A DNA stretch of 64,000 nt, from positions 3,100,001 through 3,164,000 of the forward strand of contig OZ257260.1 in the NCBI GenBank assembly GCA_965279735.1, given 5' to 3'. Shown one piece after another: positions 17,141-26,120 of the stretch. Position 1 is the stretch's first letter. Every line of letters begins with the position of its first letter. The notes under the pieces were generated by a model. That model was not told the origin of the DNA, made no database searches, and saw only the letters and a list, made by a program, of their open reading frames with translations. Both the position numbers and the translations under genes were made by a program. This stretch comes from CAIUGU01 sp965279735. GTDB taxonomy: Bacteria; Pseudomonadota; Gammaproteobacteria; Steroidobacterales; Steroidobacteraceae.

Positions 17141-19615
17141 ATGACCAGGAATCTCGTCATCGTCGAGTCGCCCGCCAAGGCGAAGACCATCAAGAAGTAC
17201 CTGGGCAAGGACTTCGAGGTGCTCGCTTCCTATGGGCACGTCCGCGATCTGGTGCCCAAGGAAGGCGCGGTGGATCCTTCGAAGCGCTTCGCGATGCGCT
17301 ACCAGGTCCTCGAGAAGAACGAGAAACATGTCAACGCGATCTCGAAGGCACTGAAAAAGGCCGACGCCCTCTACCTCGCTACCGACCCGGATCGCGAGGG
17401 AGAAGCCATTTCCTGGCATCTGCTCGAACTCCTGAAGGAAAGCGGCGGGCTGGAAGACAAGGAAGTGCACCGTGTCGTGTTCTACGAGATCACGCGCAAC
17501 GCCATTCTTGAAGCCATCCAGCAACCCCGCAGCGTTTCGAACGATCTTGTGAACGCACAGCAGGCCCGTCGCGCACTCGACTACCTCGTGGGTTTCAATC
17601 TCTCGCCGCTGCTATGGAAGAAGGCGGGCTTGCCTGGTGCCTCCGCCGGCCGCGTGCAGAGCCCTGCGCTCAGGATGATCTGCGAGCGGGAAGACGAAAT
17701 CTCCCGCTTCGTCGCACGCGAGTACTGGACCATCGAAGCGGACGCAGACAAGGCGAAGCAGACCATCTCCACGCGCCTGATCGAATACCAAGGCACGAAG
17801 GTCGAACAGTTCAGCATTACCAATGAAGCGCAGGCGACCGAAGTGCGCCAGACATTGGAGCGCGCCGCAGCCGGGAACCTCACGGCCATTGCGATCGACC
17901 GCAAGCAGCGCAAGCGCAATCCGTCGCCGCCTTTCACGACCTCGACGCTCCAGCAGGAAGCGGCCCGTAAACTCGGCTTCGGTGCGCAACGCACGATGCG
18001 ACTTGCGCAGCAGTTGTACGAAGGCGTGGACTTCGGCGAAGGCGCTGTCGGTCTCATCACCTACATGCGTACTGACTCGCTCAACATGGCAGCAGAAGCG
18101 ATCAAGGAAATCCGCGAAGTCATCGGCAAGCTGTATGGTGCCGAGGGCCTTCCTGATGAAGCTCGCGCCTACAAGACGAAATCGAAGAACGCACAGGAAG
18201 CCCACGAAGCCGTGCGGCCTACTTCTGCTGCTGTCACGCCCGAACGGCTTGAAGGCAAGATCGATCCCGATCAGTACCGGCTCTATTCATTGATCTGGAA
18301 GCGTGCGGTCGCGAGTCAGATGGCACACGCGGTCTTCGATACCGTCGCCATTGATTTCGTGCCGGGCAAGACTGCTGTTCCTTCAGGTGCAGCCGGGGTA
18401 TTCCGCGCCACCGGTTCGACACTCGTGAAGCCAGGCTACATCGCTGTCTATAAAGAAGGTGTGGATGACGCCGTCGATGAGGATGGCGACAAGATCCTGC
18501 CACCGATGGAAGTCGGCGACATCGTCGGCCTGACAGAAATCCGGCCGGGTCAGCATTTCACCGAACCGCCGCCCCGTTACTCGGAAGCCAGCCTCGTGAA
18601 AGCGCTGGAAGAGCATGGCATTGGTCGTCCATCGACTTACGCAAGCATCATCCAGACGCTGCTGAACAAGAAGTACGCCGAACTCATCAATCGCCGCTTC
18701 ATTCCGAGCGACCTCGGCAAGATCGTCAACCGCTTTCTCACCCGCAATTTCGAGCACTACGTCGACTATGGCTTCACCGCCAAGATGGAAGACGACCTCG
18801 ATGAAATCGCGGACGGCAAGGAAGAATGGGTACCCGTGCTCGAACGCTTCTGGAAGGAATTCAAGCAACAGGTCGACCACGTCGGTGCAACGGTAACGCG
18901 CGAGGAAGTCTCTGAATCGCGCGAGCTGGGCAAGGATCCCGTAACGGGCAAGCCCATCACGGTCCGCTACGGCAAGTACGGTCCGTTCGTGCAGATGGGG
19001 ACGAAGGATGACGAGGAAAAGCCGAAGTTCGCGAGCCTGAAGGCGCAGCAGAAGATGGATGCGTTGACGCTGGCGGATGCACTCGAGCTGTTCAAGCTGC
19101 CGCGCACGATCGGTGAGACTGCGAGCGGCGATCCGGTCAAGATAGCCATCGGCCGCTTCGGGCCTTACGTGCAATATGCCGCGAAGAAGTATGTCTCGAT
19201 CAAGGATGACGACCCGTACACCATCGAGTTACCCAAAGCGCTGGAGCTGATTCGCCTGAAGGAAGAAGCAGACGCCAATCGTACGATCCTCGATTTTCCA
19301 GAAGCAGGTATCCAGGTGCTGAACGGTCGTTACGGCCCGTACATCACCGACAAGGTCAAGAACGCGAAGATTCCGAAGGATCGCGAGCCGCGCACGCTCA
19401 CGCTCGAGGAATGCCGCGAGCTGATTGCCGCAGCTCCGGACAGGTCGAAACGTGGCCGCTTCGGCAGGCCGCTACCGAAGGCTGCTGCAAAAACTACCGC
19501 CAAGGCGGAAGTGCCTGTTGCGCAGGCTGCAGCGAAAAAGAAGACGCCTGCTGCGAAGAAATCTGCGACTTCAACTGCGACAAAGCCCGCAGCCAAGAAG
19601 GCCAGCAAGAAGTAA
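17141..19615 (+). CDS. topA: DNA topoisomerase I
   Basis: An 824-residue type IA topoisomerase that relaxes negative supercoils. The N-terminal Toprim domain has LVIVESPAKAKTIKKYLG and DPDREGEAISWHL. Then come SAGRVQSPAL and the active-site tyrosine in LITYMRTDS (Tyr308). C-terminally, the four-Cys zinc ribbons of the E. coli enzyme are absent. In their place are Cys-free repeats with YGKYGPFVQMG, GRFGPYVQY and GRYGPYITD, followed by a tail of about 60 residues of Lys/Ala/Pro repeats. The tail likely binds DNA or polymerase. A strong terminator lies immediately upstream. Confidence 0.97.
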   Translation: MTRNLVIVESPAKAKTIKKYLGKDFEVLASYGHVRDLVPKEGAVDPSKRFAMRYQVLEKNEKHVNAISKALKKADALYLATDPDREGEAISWHLLELLKESGGLEDKEVHRVVFYEITRNAILEAIQQPRSVSNDLVNAQQARRALDYLVGFNLSPLLWKKAGLPGASAGRVQSPALRMICEREDEISRFVAREYWTIEADADKAKQTISTRLIEYQGTKVEQFSITNEAQATEVRQTLERAAAGNLTAIAIDRKQRKRNPSPPFTTSTLQQEAARKLGFGAQRTMRLAQQLYEGVDFGEGAVGLITYMRTDSLNMAAEAIKEIREVIGKLYGAEGLPDEARAYKTKSKNAQEAHEAVRPTSAAVTPERLEGKIDPDQYRLYSLIWKRAVASQMAHAVFDTVAIDFVPGKTAVPSGAAGVFRATGSTLVKPGYIAVYKEGVDDAVDEDGDKILPPMEVGDIVGLTEIRPGQHFTEPPPRYSEASLVKALEEHGIGRPSTYASIIQTLLNKKYAELINRRFIPSDLGKIVNRFLTRNFEHYVDYGFTAKMEDDLDEIADGKEEWVPVLERFWKEFKQQVDHVGATVTREEVSESRELGKDPVTGKPITVRYGKYGPFVQMGTKDDEEKPKFASLKAQQKMDALTLADALELFKLPRTIGETASGDPVKIAIGRFGPYVQYAAKKYVSIKDDDPYTIELPKALELIRLKEEADANRTILDFPEAGIQVLNGRYGPYITDKVKNAKIPKDREPRTLTLEECRELIAAAPDRSKRGRFGRPLPKAAAKTTAKAEVPVAQAAAKKKTPAAKKSATSTATKPAAKKASKK

Positions 19616-19627
19616 CCGGCCACAGCC

Positions 19628-20560
19628 ATGTCCGCCGATTCTCCAGAAGTTTCCGCGGTCATCGCCTACCTGCGCCGGCTGCACGACCGCATCACCACCG
19701 CGATTGAGACGGTGGATGGCGGTGCGAAATTTCAACGCGATGCCTGGCAACGTCCTGGTGGCGGCGGTGGCGAGAGCCGCGTCTTGAAGGACGGCCGCAT
19801 TTTCGAACAGGCCGGTGTCGGGTTTTCGCTCGTGACGGGTGATGAGATGCCACCCGCCGCAACTCTAGCTCGCCCTGAACTTGCAGGTGCGCGCTTCACG
19901 GCCACTGGCATCTCGCTTGTCTTCCATCCACTCAATCCCTACGTGCCGACGACGCACGCGAATGTCCGCTTCTTCATCGCAGAGAAGCCGGGCCACGCGC
20001 CGGTATGGTGGTTCGGTGGCGGCTTCGATCTCACGCCTTACTATCCTTTTGCCGAGGATGTAGTGCATTGGCATCGCGTCGCCCAGGAGGCCTGCAAGCC
20101 TTTTGGCGCAGGCGTCTATGCCGAACACAAAGCCTGGTGCGATCGCTACTTCTTTCTCAAGCACCGGAACGAGACGCGTGGTGTAGGCGGATTGTTCTTT
20201 GACGACCTGAACGCGTGGGGGTTCGACCGCAGCTTCGAATACCAGCGCAGCGTCGGCGATCATCTCCTCGACGCTTATCTGCCCATCGTCGAACGGCGGA
20301 AGGACATGACCTATGGCGATCGCGAGCGGCAATTCCAGCTGTATCGTCGCGGCCGTTACGTCGAGTTCAATTTGGTCTTCGACCGCGGCACGCTGTTCGG
20401 CCTGCAGTCGGGAGGCCGCACGGAATCCATTCTGATGTCGTTGCCACCCCTGGTGCGCTGGGAATACGACTGGAATCCCGTACCGGGTTCTCCGGAAGCA
20501 CAGCTCTACAGCGACTACTTGCGGCCACGAGACTGGCTCACAGAGCTTGTCTCTCCTTGA
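19628..20560 (+). CDS. hemF: Oxygen-dependent coproporphyrinogen III oxidase
   Basis: A 310-residue enzyme that oxidatively decarboxylates coproporphyrinogen III to protoporphyrinogen IX in haem synthesis, using O2. Family motifs are clear: FHPLNPYVPTTHANVRFF, WWFGGGFDLTPYYPF, GGLFFDDL and YNLVFDRGT-type (VEFNLVFDRGTLFGLQSGGRTESI). It starts 12 bases after topA and its TGA overlaps the TTG of rlmJ. hemB lies 1.5 kb away on the same strand. Confidence 0.97.
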   Translation: MSADSPEVSAVIAYLRRLHDRITTAIETVDGGAKFQRDAWQRPGGGGGESRVLKDGRIFEQAGVGFSLVTGDEMPPAATLARPELAGARFTATGISLVFHPLNPYVPTTHANVRFFIAEKPGHAPVWWFGGGFDLTPYYPFAEDVVHWHRVAQEACKPFGAGVYAEHKAWCDRYFFLKHRNETRGVGGLFFDDLNAWGFDRSFEYQRSVGDHLLDAYLPIVERRKDMTYGDRERQFQLYRRGRYVEFNLVFDRGTLFGLQSGGRTESILMSLPPLVRWEYDWNPVPGSPEAQLYSDYLRPRDWLTELVSP

Positions 20561-21405
20561 ACTACCGCCACTCCTTTCACGCCGGCAATGTGGGCGATGT
20601 GCTGAAGCACGTCGTGCTGATCGCATTGCTTGAACGCCTCGTTGCCAAGCCGGCGCCGCTTTTCTTTCTGGATACCCACGCGGGGCGTGGCAGTTATGAC
20701 CTGAGATCGTCAGAGGCCACACGCAGTGCAGAGTGGATGGAAGGCGTGGGCCGTTTGTTGGCTGCAACGAAACTGCCTCCGGAATGCGAGCACTATCTAA
20801 GGCTGATCCGCGAGTTCAATGCGGAAGGACCAGCGAGTGACATGCGCTTCTATCCCGGTTCGCCGATGCTCGCGCTGAAGCTGCTGCGGAAAGAGGATCG
20901 CAAGGTGTTCGTGGAGAAGCACCCCGAGGAAGTCGCGCATCTCCGGGGCGAGACCAAAGGGCGGCGCAATCTTTCGGTGCTGGAAGAAGATGGCTATGGC
21001 GCGGTGAAGGCACAGCTCCCGCCTCGCGAGAATCGTGGCCTCGTACTGCTCGATCCCCCATTCGAAGCGACAACAGAATTCGAGGATCTCGCGAAATGCC
21101 TGCAAGCCGGCCATGAGCGCTGGCCCCATGGAATGTTCTGTGCGTGGTACCCGCTGACCGCCAGCGACGACGCTCACCGGTTTCACAAGGTGATTACGAA
21201 GAGCGGCATCCGAAAAGTACTGGTACTTGAGCTGACGACCAGGCTGCCGGATTCGCCCACGGGGCTGGTCGGTTCCGGGCTGCTGCTCATCAACCCACCG
21301 TGGCAGCTCGATGAACGGATGCGCGTTGTGCTTCCTGCCCTCCATCAACGCCTCTCTCCAGAAGGCCTTGGTACGACCCGCGTCGAATGGCTCGTCGAGG
21401 AGTAG
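20557..21405 (+). CDS. rlmJ: 23S rRNA (adenine-2030 N6)-methyltransferase
   Basis: A 282-residue SAM-dependent methyltransferase (E. coli RlmJ is 280). The true start is the TTG at 20557 overlapping the hemF stop (TTGA), because the protein then begins NYRHSFHAGNVGDVLKH, the conserved RlmJ N-terminus; the open frame extends much further upstream but without homology. Motifs: FFLDTHAGRGSYDL (SAM site) and the catalytic LLDPPFE. Confidence 0.95.
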   Translation: MNYRHSFHAGNVGDVLKHVVLIALLERLVAKPAPLFFLDTHAGRGSYDLRSSEATRSAEWMEGVGRLLAATKLPPECEHYLRLIREFNAEGPASDMRFYPGSPMLALKLLRKEDRKVFVEKHPEEVAHLRGETKGRRNLSVLEEDGYGAVKAQLPPRENRGLVLLDPPFEATTEFEDLAKCLQAGHERWPHGMFCAWYPLTASDDAHRFHKVITKSGIRKVLVLELTTRLPDSPTGLVGSGLLLINPPWQLDERMRVVLPALHQRLSPEGLGTTRVEWLVEE

Positions 21406-21409
21406 GCAG

Positions 21410-22006
21410 TCAGCTCCGTTTCTTTCCCAGCGCAACACATTGCTTGTGCCGGAAACACGTCACCACATGATCGTTCACCATCCCCGTCGCCTGCATGTGG
21501 GCATAGATGATGGTGCTGCCGACGAAGCGGAACCCGCGCTTCTTCAAGTCCTTTGAGAGCGCGTCGGATTCTGCGGTGGTGACTGGCGTATCCCCACTTT
21601 TCTTGAGCCGGTGCTGGATCGGCTTGCCACCGACGAATCCCCACAGGTAGTCGGAAAAACTGCCTTCCTTGGCCCTGAATTCCAGATACAGCCGCGCATT
21701 GCTGATCGTTGATTCGATCTTCAGCCGGTTGCGAACGATGCCCGGATTCTTCATCAGCCGTTCGACGTCGCGTTTACCAAACCGTGCGATCTTCCCGGCA
21801 TCGAAACCGGCAAAAGCTGCCCTGTAGCCTTCCCGCTTGTTGAGGATGGTCGACCATGAGAGGCCAGCCTGGGCCCCTTCCAGGATCAGGAATTCGAACT
21901 GCCTGGCGTCGTCGTAAATTGGCACGCCCCACTCGGTATCGTGGTAGTGGATGTACAGTTCGTTGCCGGAAAGGCACCAGGGGCAGCGGCTTGGGGGTGT
22001 GCTCAT
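21410..22006 (-). CDS. tag: DNA-3-methyladenine glycosylase I
   Basis: A 198-residue base-excision repair enzyme removing 3-methyladenine. HhH-type Tag fold with RCPWC near the N-terminus (zinc ligand region), YHDTEWGVP, LEGAQAGLSWSTIL, GFRFVGSTIIYAHMQA and the C-terminal VNDHVVTCFRH zinc-binding end. Full length. It is convergent with rlmJ (4 bases apart) and divergent from hemB. Confidence 0.96.
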   Translation of the reverse strand: MSTPPSRCPWCLSGNELYIHYHDTEWGVPIYDDARQFEFLILEGAQAGLSWSTILNKREGYRAAFAGFDAGKIARFGKRDVERLMKNPGIVRNRLKIESTISNARLYLEFRAKEGSFSDYLWGFVGGKPIQHRLKKSGDTPVTTAESDALSKDLKKRGFRFVGSTIIYAHMQATGMVNDHVVTCFRHKQCVALGKKRS

Positions 22007-22068
22007 GTCGGTTTGAGGGACGCGTTGATTCAGGTATAAACGTCAATCGCCTGGGGCATGGACATCTT

Positions 22069-23079
22069 ATGAGAAACAGCGAAACCGGGGAATTTCCACA
22101 GACTCGCCTTCGGCGCATGCGCCGGGACGATTTTTCGCGCCGCCTGATGCGCGAGCATACGCTGCAGCCCGACAACCTCATCTACCCGGTCTTCGTCACC
22201 GAAGGATCCGGCAAGCGTGAGCCCATCGCCTCGATGCCCGGTATCGAGCGGGTCAGCATCGATGAACTGGTGCGCGAAGCCGAAGACCTGGCTCGCCTGC
22301 GCATTCCCGCCATCGCGCTCTTTCCCGTGACGCCCGCCTCCGCGAAGAGCGAAGACGGCAGCGAAGCCTGGAACCCGGAAGGGCTGGCGCAGCGTGCGGT
22401 GCGAGCCATCAAGAAAGCGGTACCCACACTCGGCGTCATCACCGATGTGGCGCTCGATCCTTTCACCACGCACGGACAGGACGGACTGATCGACGAGTCC
22501 GGCTATGTGGTCAATGACATCACTGTAGAGGCGCTGGTCAGGCAAGCGCTGTCGCACGCGGAAGCCGGCGCGGATGTCGTCGCGCCGAGTGACATGATGG
22601 ATGGCCGCATCGGCGCGATTCGCGAAGCGCTTGAAGTCGCGGAATTCCAGCACACTCGCATCCTCGCTTACTCGGCCAAGTACGCATCCGGTTTTTACGG
22701 CCCCTTCCGCGACGCGGTAGGCTCATCAGCCAACCTGGGCAAGAGCAGCAAGTCCACGTACCAGATGGATCCCGGCAATTCCGACGAAGCCCTGCGCGAA
22801 GTCGCGCTCGACCTGCAGGAAGGCGCCGACATGGTGATGATCAAGCCGGGCATGCCGTACCTCGACATCGTGCGCCGGGTGAAGGAAGCCTTCGGCGTGC
22901 CGACATATGTCTATCAAGTGAGCGGCGAGTACGCCATGCTGATGGCAGCGAGCCGCAATGGCTGGCTGGATGAAAGAACCGTGGCGCTCGAATCCCTGCT
23001 GTCCATGCGACGGGCAGGAGCCGATGGCATCCTCACCTATTTTGCCAAGCGCGCCGCGGAGTGGATCAAAACAGCATGA
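22069..23079 (+). CDS. hemB: Delta-aminolevulinic acid dehydratase (porphobilinogen synthase)
   Basis: A 336-residue enzyme condensing two 5-aminolevulinate molecules into porphobilinogen. Active-site lysines lie in YSAKYASGFYGPFRDA and MIKPGMPYLDI; the metal/allosteric region GVITDVALDPFTTHGQDG lacks the cysteine triad of zinc enzymes, suggesting a Mg-type HemB. The ATG at 22069 fits the family N-terminus (RLRRMRRDDFSRRL); the frame is open upstream. The stop overlaps the aroE ATG. Confidence 0.96.
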   Translation: MRNSETGEFPQTRLRRMRRDDFSRRLMREHTLQPDNLIYPVFVTEGSGKREPIASMPGIERVSIDELVREAEDLARLRIPAIALFPVTPASAKSEDGSEAWNPEGLAQRAVRAIKKAVPTLGVITDVALDPFTTHGQDGLIDESGYVVNDITVEALVRQALSHAEAGADVVAPSDMMDGRIGAIREALEVAEFQHTRILAYSAKYASGFYGPFRDAVGSSANLGKSSKSTYQMDPGNSDEALREVALDLQEGADMVMIKPGMPYLDIVRRVKEAFGVPTYVYQVSGEYAMLMAASRNGWLDERTVALESLLSMRRAGADGILTYFAKRAAEWIKTA

Positions 23080-23915
23080 CCGCCAATCCAGACCGTTATG
23101 CCGTAGCGGGCCATCCCGTCAAACACAGCTGGTCGCCATTCATTCACGGCATGTTTGCGAAGCAGACCGGTCAGGACCTGACGTACCGTCTTCTCGATAT
23201 TCCACCGGAACATTTCCGCGGCGAGATCCTCGCGTTTTTTGCCGACGGCGGACGTGGGCTCAACGTAACGATTCCGCACAAGCAGACGGCGGCGGAACTC
23301 GTCAACCGCCTGACACCTCGCGCCGAACAGGCCGGGGCCGTTAATACGATCGCGCGCGAAGGCCAGGAGTTGCTGGGTGACAACACCGATGGTGCGGGTC
23401 TCATCACCGACCTGACGAAAAACATGGATTTTTCGCTCAAGAGCAAACGTGTGTTGTTGTTGGGTGCAGGCGGTGCCGCGCGCGGTGTCGTCGGCCCTTT
23501 GCTCGAAGCCGGCGTCGCTTCTATCCTGGTCGCCAACCGCGATGCCGCCCGTGCCGATCAGCTTGCGAGTGTCTTCAAATCTCTCGGCAGTATCGAGAGC
23601 AGCCGCTTCGACGCGGTGAAGGGCGCGTTCGATCTCATCCTGAACGCCACATCAGCCAGTCTCAACAGCGAAGTACCTCCGGTTCCGCACACCGTGATCG
23701 GATCACAAACCCTCTGCTACGACATGGCATACGGTAAGGGTGAAACAGCGTTCACGCTCTGGGCCAAAGGCTACGGTGCCTCCATGGCTCATACCGGTTG
23801 GGGCATGCTCGTCGAGCAGGCTGCAGAATCCTTCTTCCTCTGGCGTGGAGTCCGGCCTTTGACCGCTCCAGTGCTCGAAGCTATCAAAAAGCCGATGCCG
23901 ACCAAGAAGCCCTAG
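23076..23915 (+). CDS. aroE: Shikimate dehydrogenase (NADP+)
   Basis: A 279-residue enzyme reducing 3-dehydroshikimate in aromatic amino-acid synthesis. Motifs: VAGHPVKHSWSPFIHGMF (substrate Ser pair), GLNVTIPHK with the catalytic Lys, DNTDGAG, the NADP loop LLGAGGAARGVVGP, and the C-terminal GWGMLVEQAAESF. The ATG at 23076 is preferred over a GTG at 23061 because it overlaps the hemB stop (ATGA). Two hairpins follow in the downstream gap. Confidence 0.95.
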   Translation: MTANPDRYAVAGHPVKHSWSPFIHGMFAKQTGQDLTYRLLDIPPEHFRGEILAFFADGGRGLNVTIPHKQTAAELVNRLTPRAEQAGAVNTIAREGQELLGDNTDGAGLITDLTKNMDFSLKSKRVLLLGAGGAARGVVGPLLEAGVASILVANRDAARADQLASVFKSLGSIESSRFDAVKGAFDLILNATSASLNSEVPPVPHTVIGSQTLCYDMAYGKGETAFTLWAKGYGASMAHTGWGMLVEQAAESFFLWRGVRPLTAPVLEAIKKPMPTKKP

Positions 23916-23929
23916 GATCTGGTTTTTAT

Positions 23930-23956
23930 CGGAAGCTTTTCTCAAGATCGCTTCCG
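23930..23956. repeat. Inverted repeat downstream of aroE
   Basis: Perfect 7-bp arms CGGAAGC (23930-23936) and GCTTCCG (23950-23956) around a 13-base spacer, 14 bases after the aroE stop. No T tract follows. It may stabilise the transcript 3' end or be part of a REP-like element. Confidence 0.45.
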
Positions 23957-23999
23957 TCCCCCTCTCCCCCTCATTTCCATCTCATGGTCGATCGCGGAT

Positions 24000-24029
24000 A
24001 AAAATCACAAAGGGACTTTTGCGATTTTT
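24000..24029. repeat. Imperfect hairpin AAAAATC...GATTTTT, REP-like or bidirectional terminator
   Basis: Arms AAAAATC (24000-24006) and GATTTTT (24023-24029) enclose a second inner stem (CAAAG / CTTTTG), giving a long imperfect hairpin ending in T5 on both strands. The adjoining GGGAC / GTCCC pair (24012-24016, 24032-24036) resembles short repeats seen beside REP-associated transposases. It could equally terminate aroE transcription. Confidence 0.4.
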
Positions 24030-24254
24030 CCGTCCCCTTGCGCAGTCGGGTGCGAAATACGTACTGGGCACCACAATGGTTAGGGCATCGACTATTTCAC
24101 CCCGACGACTGCGCCGCGGCGTTCGACAAATCGATGGAAATGAGGGGAGGGCGACATACGCTCTGGATCCGGATTTGACTTGCTTCGCCGCTTTGCCAAA
24201 AAATAAGTCCATCCTCATTATTCCGCGCGGTGACATTTTCTAGAGTATGTAGAC

Positions 24255-25727
24255 GTGCCAAAAAAAGTCTCAATCCAAACTGCTGCGTTCGTATTTCTCT
24301 TTTTTTCTACTGCAGCGTGTATTGCGCAAGATTCGATTTCAAATGAAGAACAACAGGTGGTAAACGGCCTGTTGCCATTGGTGGCAGAAAAGAGTCAATT
24401 CGGTCGCCCGGCAATCATTGCCGATCGTTTGAAAAGATATGGCGTGCCAGGAATAAGTATCGCCGTTGTCGACGATGGAAAAGTTGCGTGGGCGCGGGGG
24501 TTCGGCTCATTGGCTATCGGGGGCGATACAAAGGTCGATATTGGAACGCTGTTTCAAGCCGCCTCGAATAGTAAGCCTGTGGCATCCGTCGGCGCACTGG
24601 CACTGGTTAGCAGAGGCAAAGTTTCATTGGATGAGCCGGTCAATGCTCGCCTCTCTTCGTGGAAGATTCCGGCGAACAATTACTCGGCAGAACGCGACGT
24701 CACCTTGAGGCATTTGCTGAGCCATGGCGCAGGAATGTCTGTCTCAGGGTTTCGCGGATATGCCGTCGGAGAGCAGCTTCCCTCACTGTTGCAGATCCTG
24801 AACGGAGAACGGCCAGCCAATTCTCCCCCTATAGTTGTCAATGCTCCGGTTGGAAAGGAGTGGCGCTATTCCGGCGGTGGCTACACCGTTGTGCAACAGC
24901 TAATCGCAGACGTGAGCGGTGAGCCATTTTCCACTTTCATGCGTGAAACAGTTCTGAGTCCGCTGGGAATGACCTCCAGTAGCTTCGACTCAGCGCTATC
25001 CCCTGCGCAGCAGGAGCGTACTGCGACGGGACACTATGGTGGTGGACAAGCCGTTGAGGGTGGTCACCGAATTTATCCAGAGTTGGCGGCAGCCGGGTTG
25101 TGGTCAACGCCGTCGGATCTTGCAAAGTTCGTTATTGGGGTGCAGCAAGCGCATGGTGGCAAATCGTCCGCCATTCTTCGGAAATCAGAGGCGGAGGAAT
25201 TGCTGAGGAAGCAAATGGAGTCTGAGGGGCTTGGGTTTGCAGTCTTTGAACAGCGCGGAAATACGATGTTCGCCAAGGACGGAATAAACGCGGGATTCGA
25301 CTCACGGCTAATGGCCTATACGACCCTTGGAAAGGGCGTAGTAGTGATGACGAACTCAAATTTAAGTTCGGGTCTCATTTGGGAAATTATTGATAGCGTC
25401 GCTAAGGTCTATGGATGGCCGGGTTACGAAGCGCATGAGCAGCGTGAATACGTGCCTCAGGCACCAGACTATCAGCGGTCTCTTGCGGGAAAATATGAAC
25501 TCGGCCCCGGACGCGCGATGTCCGTTACGTGGCTCGATGGTTCCCTGAAGCTGGAGATTCCTAGCCAAGGACGTACCGAAATATTTGCAAGCATATCGTC
25601 AGGCGAGTACTTCATATTGGGACTGGATTTTCCACCTTTCTCTTTTGAACGAGACGCTAACGGCCGTACTACGGCAATGTTAGTTGGACCCCCTGGCCAA
25701 CAGCAGAGATACCCACGACAGGGATAG
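24255..25727 (+). CDS. Secreted serine hydrolase, beta-lactamase/class C family
   Basis: A 490-residue protein starting with GTG, with a signal peptide (KKVSIQTAAFVFLFFSTAAC...). The beta-lactamase-type catalytic domain has the SxxK motif SNSK in QAASNSKPVASVGAL (about residue 118) and a YxN-type YSG in WRYSGGGYTVVQQ. A small C-terminal beta-rich domain (about 400-490) of the kind found after class C-like esterases/peptidases follows. The substrate is unknown: peptides, esters or lactams are all possible. Its base composition is visibly AT-richer than the flanking genes and it interrupts an otherwise housekeeping region, suggesting horizontal transfer. Confidence 0.88.
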   Translation: MPKKVSIQTAAFVFLFFSTAACIAQDSISNEEQQVVNGLLPLVAEKSQFGRPAIIADRLKRYGVPGISIAVVDDGKVAWARGFGSLAIGGDTKVDIGTLFQAASNSKPVASVGALALVSRGKVSLDEPVNARLSSWKIPANNYSAERDVTLRHLLSHGAGMSVSGFRGYAVGEQLPSLLQILNGERPANSPPIVVNAPVGKEWRYSGGGYTVVQQLIADVSGEPFSTFMRETVLSPLGMTSSSFDSALSPAQQERTATGHYGGGQAVEGGHRIYPELAAAGLWSTPSDLAKFVIGVQQAHGGKSSAILRKSEAEELLRKQMESEGLGFAVFEQRGNTMFAKDGINAGFDSRLMAYTTLGKGVVVMTNSNLSSGLIWEIIDSVAKVYGWPGYEAHEQREYVPQAPDYQRSLAGKYELGPGRAMSVTWLDGSLKLEIPSQGRTEIFASISSGEYFILGLDFPPFSFERDANGRTTAMLVGPPGQQQRYPRQG

Positions 25728-25765
25728 TATTGATGCGCCGCGATCAAAGCATCGAGAAAAGACAG

Positions 25766-26062
25766 ATGAGCAAGCTGGGCAATGAATTGGTTCGGTTCAT
25801 GGCACAGGCGCTGGCACATGCCCAAGGCAAGCGCACCGGCGCTCGCGTGCATACGTTCGCACTGGGTCCCGAGGATATTCAGAAGGCCCGCAAGACCTTG
25901 GGACTCTCGCAGGATGAGTTTGCCAATGCGTTTGGCGTGAGTGCCTCGACACTGCGTAAATGGGAACAAGGACAACGTGCGCCCACCGGTGCTGCGAAGA
26001 CATTGCTGAAGATCATTGAACGCGAGCCGAGGGCGGTGATTCGGGCCTTGAAGGCTGCGTAG
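25766..26062 (+). CDS. HTH regulator, HigA/NadS-type antitoxin, apparently without toxin
   Basis: A 98-residue protein. The N-terminal segment SKLGNELVRFMAQALAHAQGK...GARVHTF and the following helix-turn-helix (IQKARKTLGLSQDEFANAFGVSASTLRKWEQGQRAPTG, about 40-75) match antitoxins of HigA/NadS type. Such genes normally follow a RelE/HigB-like toxin, but the gene upstream is the serine hydrolase and none is seen. An upstream TTG/ATG (25730/25733) would add 11-12 residues; the ATG at 25766 is chosen because the conserved N-terminus starts there. Confidence 0.8.
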   Translation: MSKLGNELVRFMAQALAHAQGKRTGARVHTFALGPEDIQKARKTLGLSQDEFANAFGVSASTLRKWEQGQRAPTGAAKTLLKIIEREPRAVIRALKAA

Positions 26063-26074
26063 AGAGTCGATGCC

Positions 26075-26096
26075 CGCACCATAAATCCTGGGTGCG
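26075..26096. terminator. Hairpin between convergent genes
   Basis: CGCACC (26075-26080) and GGTGCG (26091-26096) with a 10-base loop, in the 58-base gap between the convergent HTH and carbonic anhydrase genes. No T tract, so termination is only a possibility. Confidence 0.3.
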
Positions 26097-26120
26097 CCAG
26101 CCGACCGATCAAAAATTTAC

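Larger units (their letters stand above)
23916..24254. other. AT-richer intergenic region with hairpins, no gene seen
   Basis: A 339-base gap between aroE and the serine hydrolase, with A/T-rich runs unlike its neighbours. It contains two inverted repeats (listed separately) and a possible promoter for the hydrolase, TTGACT (24175-24180), 18 bases, then AAAAAT (24199-24204). No coding frame has family resemblance. It reads like the edge of an acquired segment. Confidence 0.55.
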
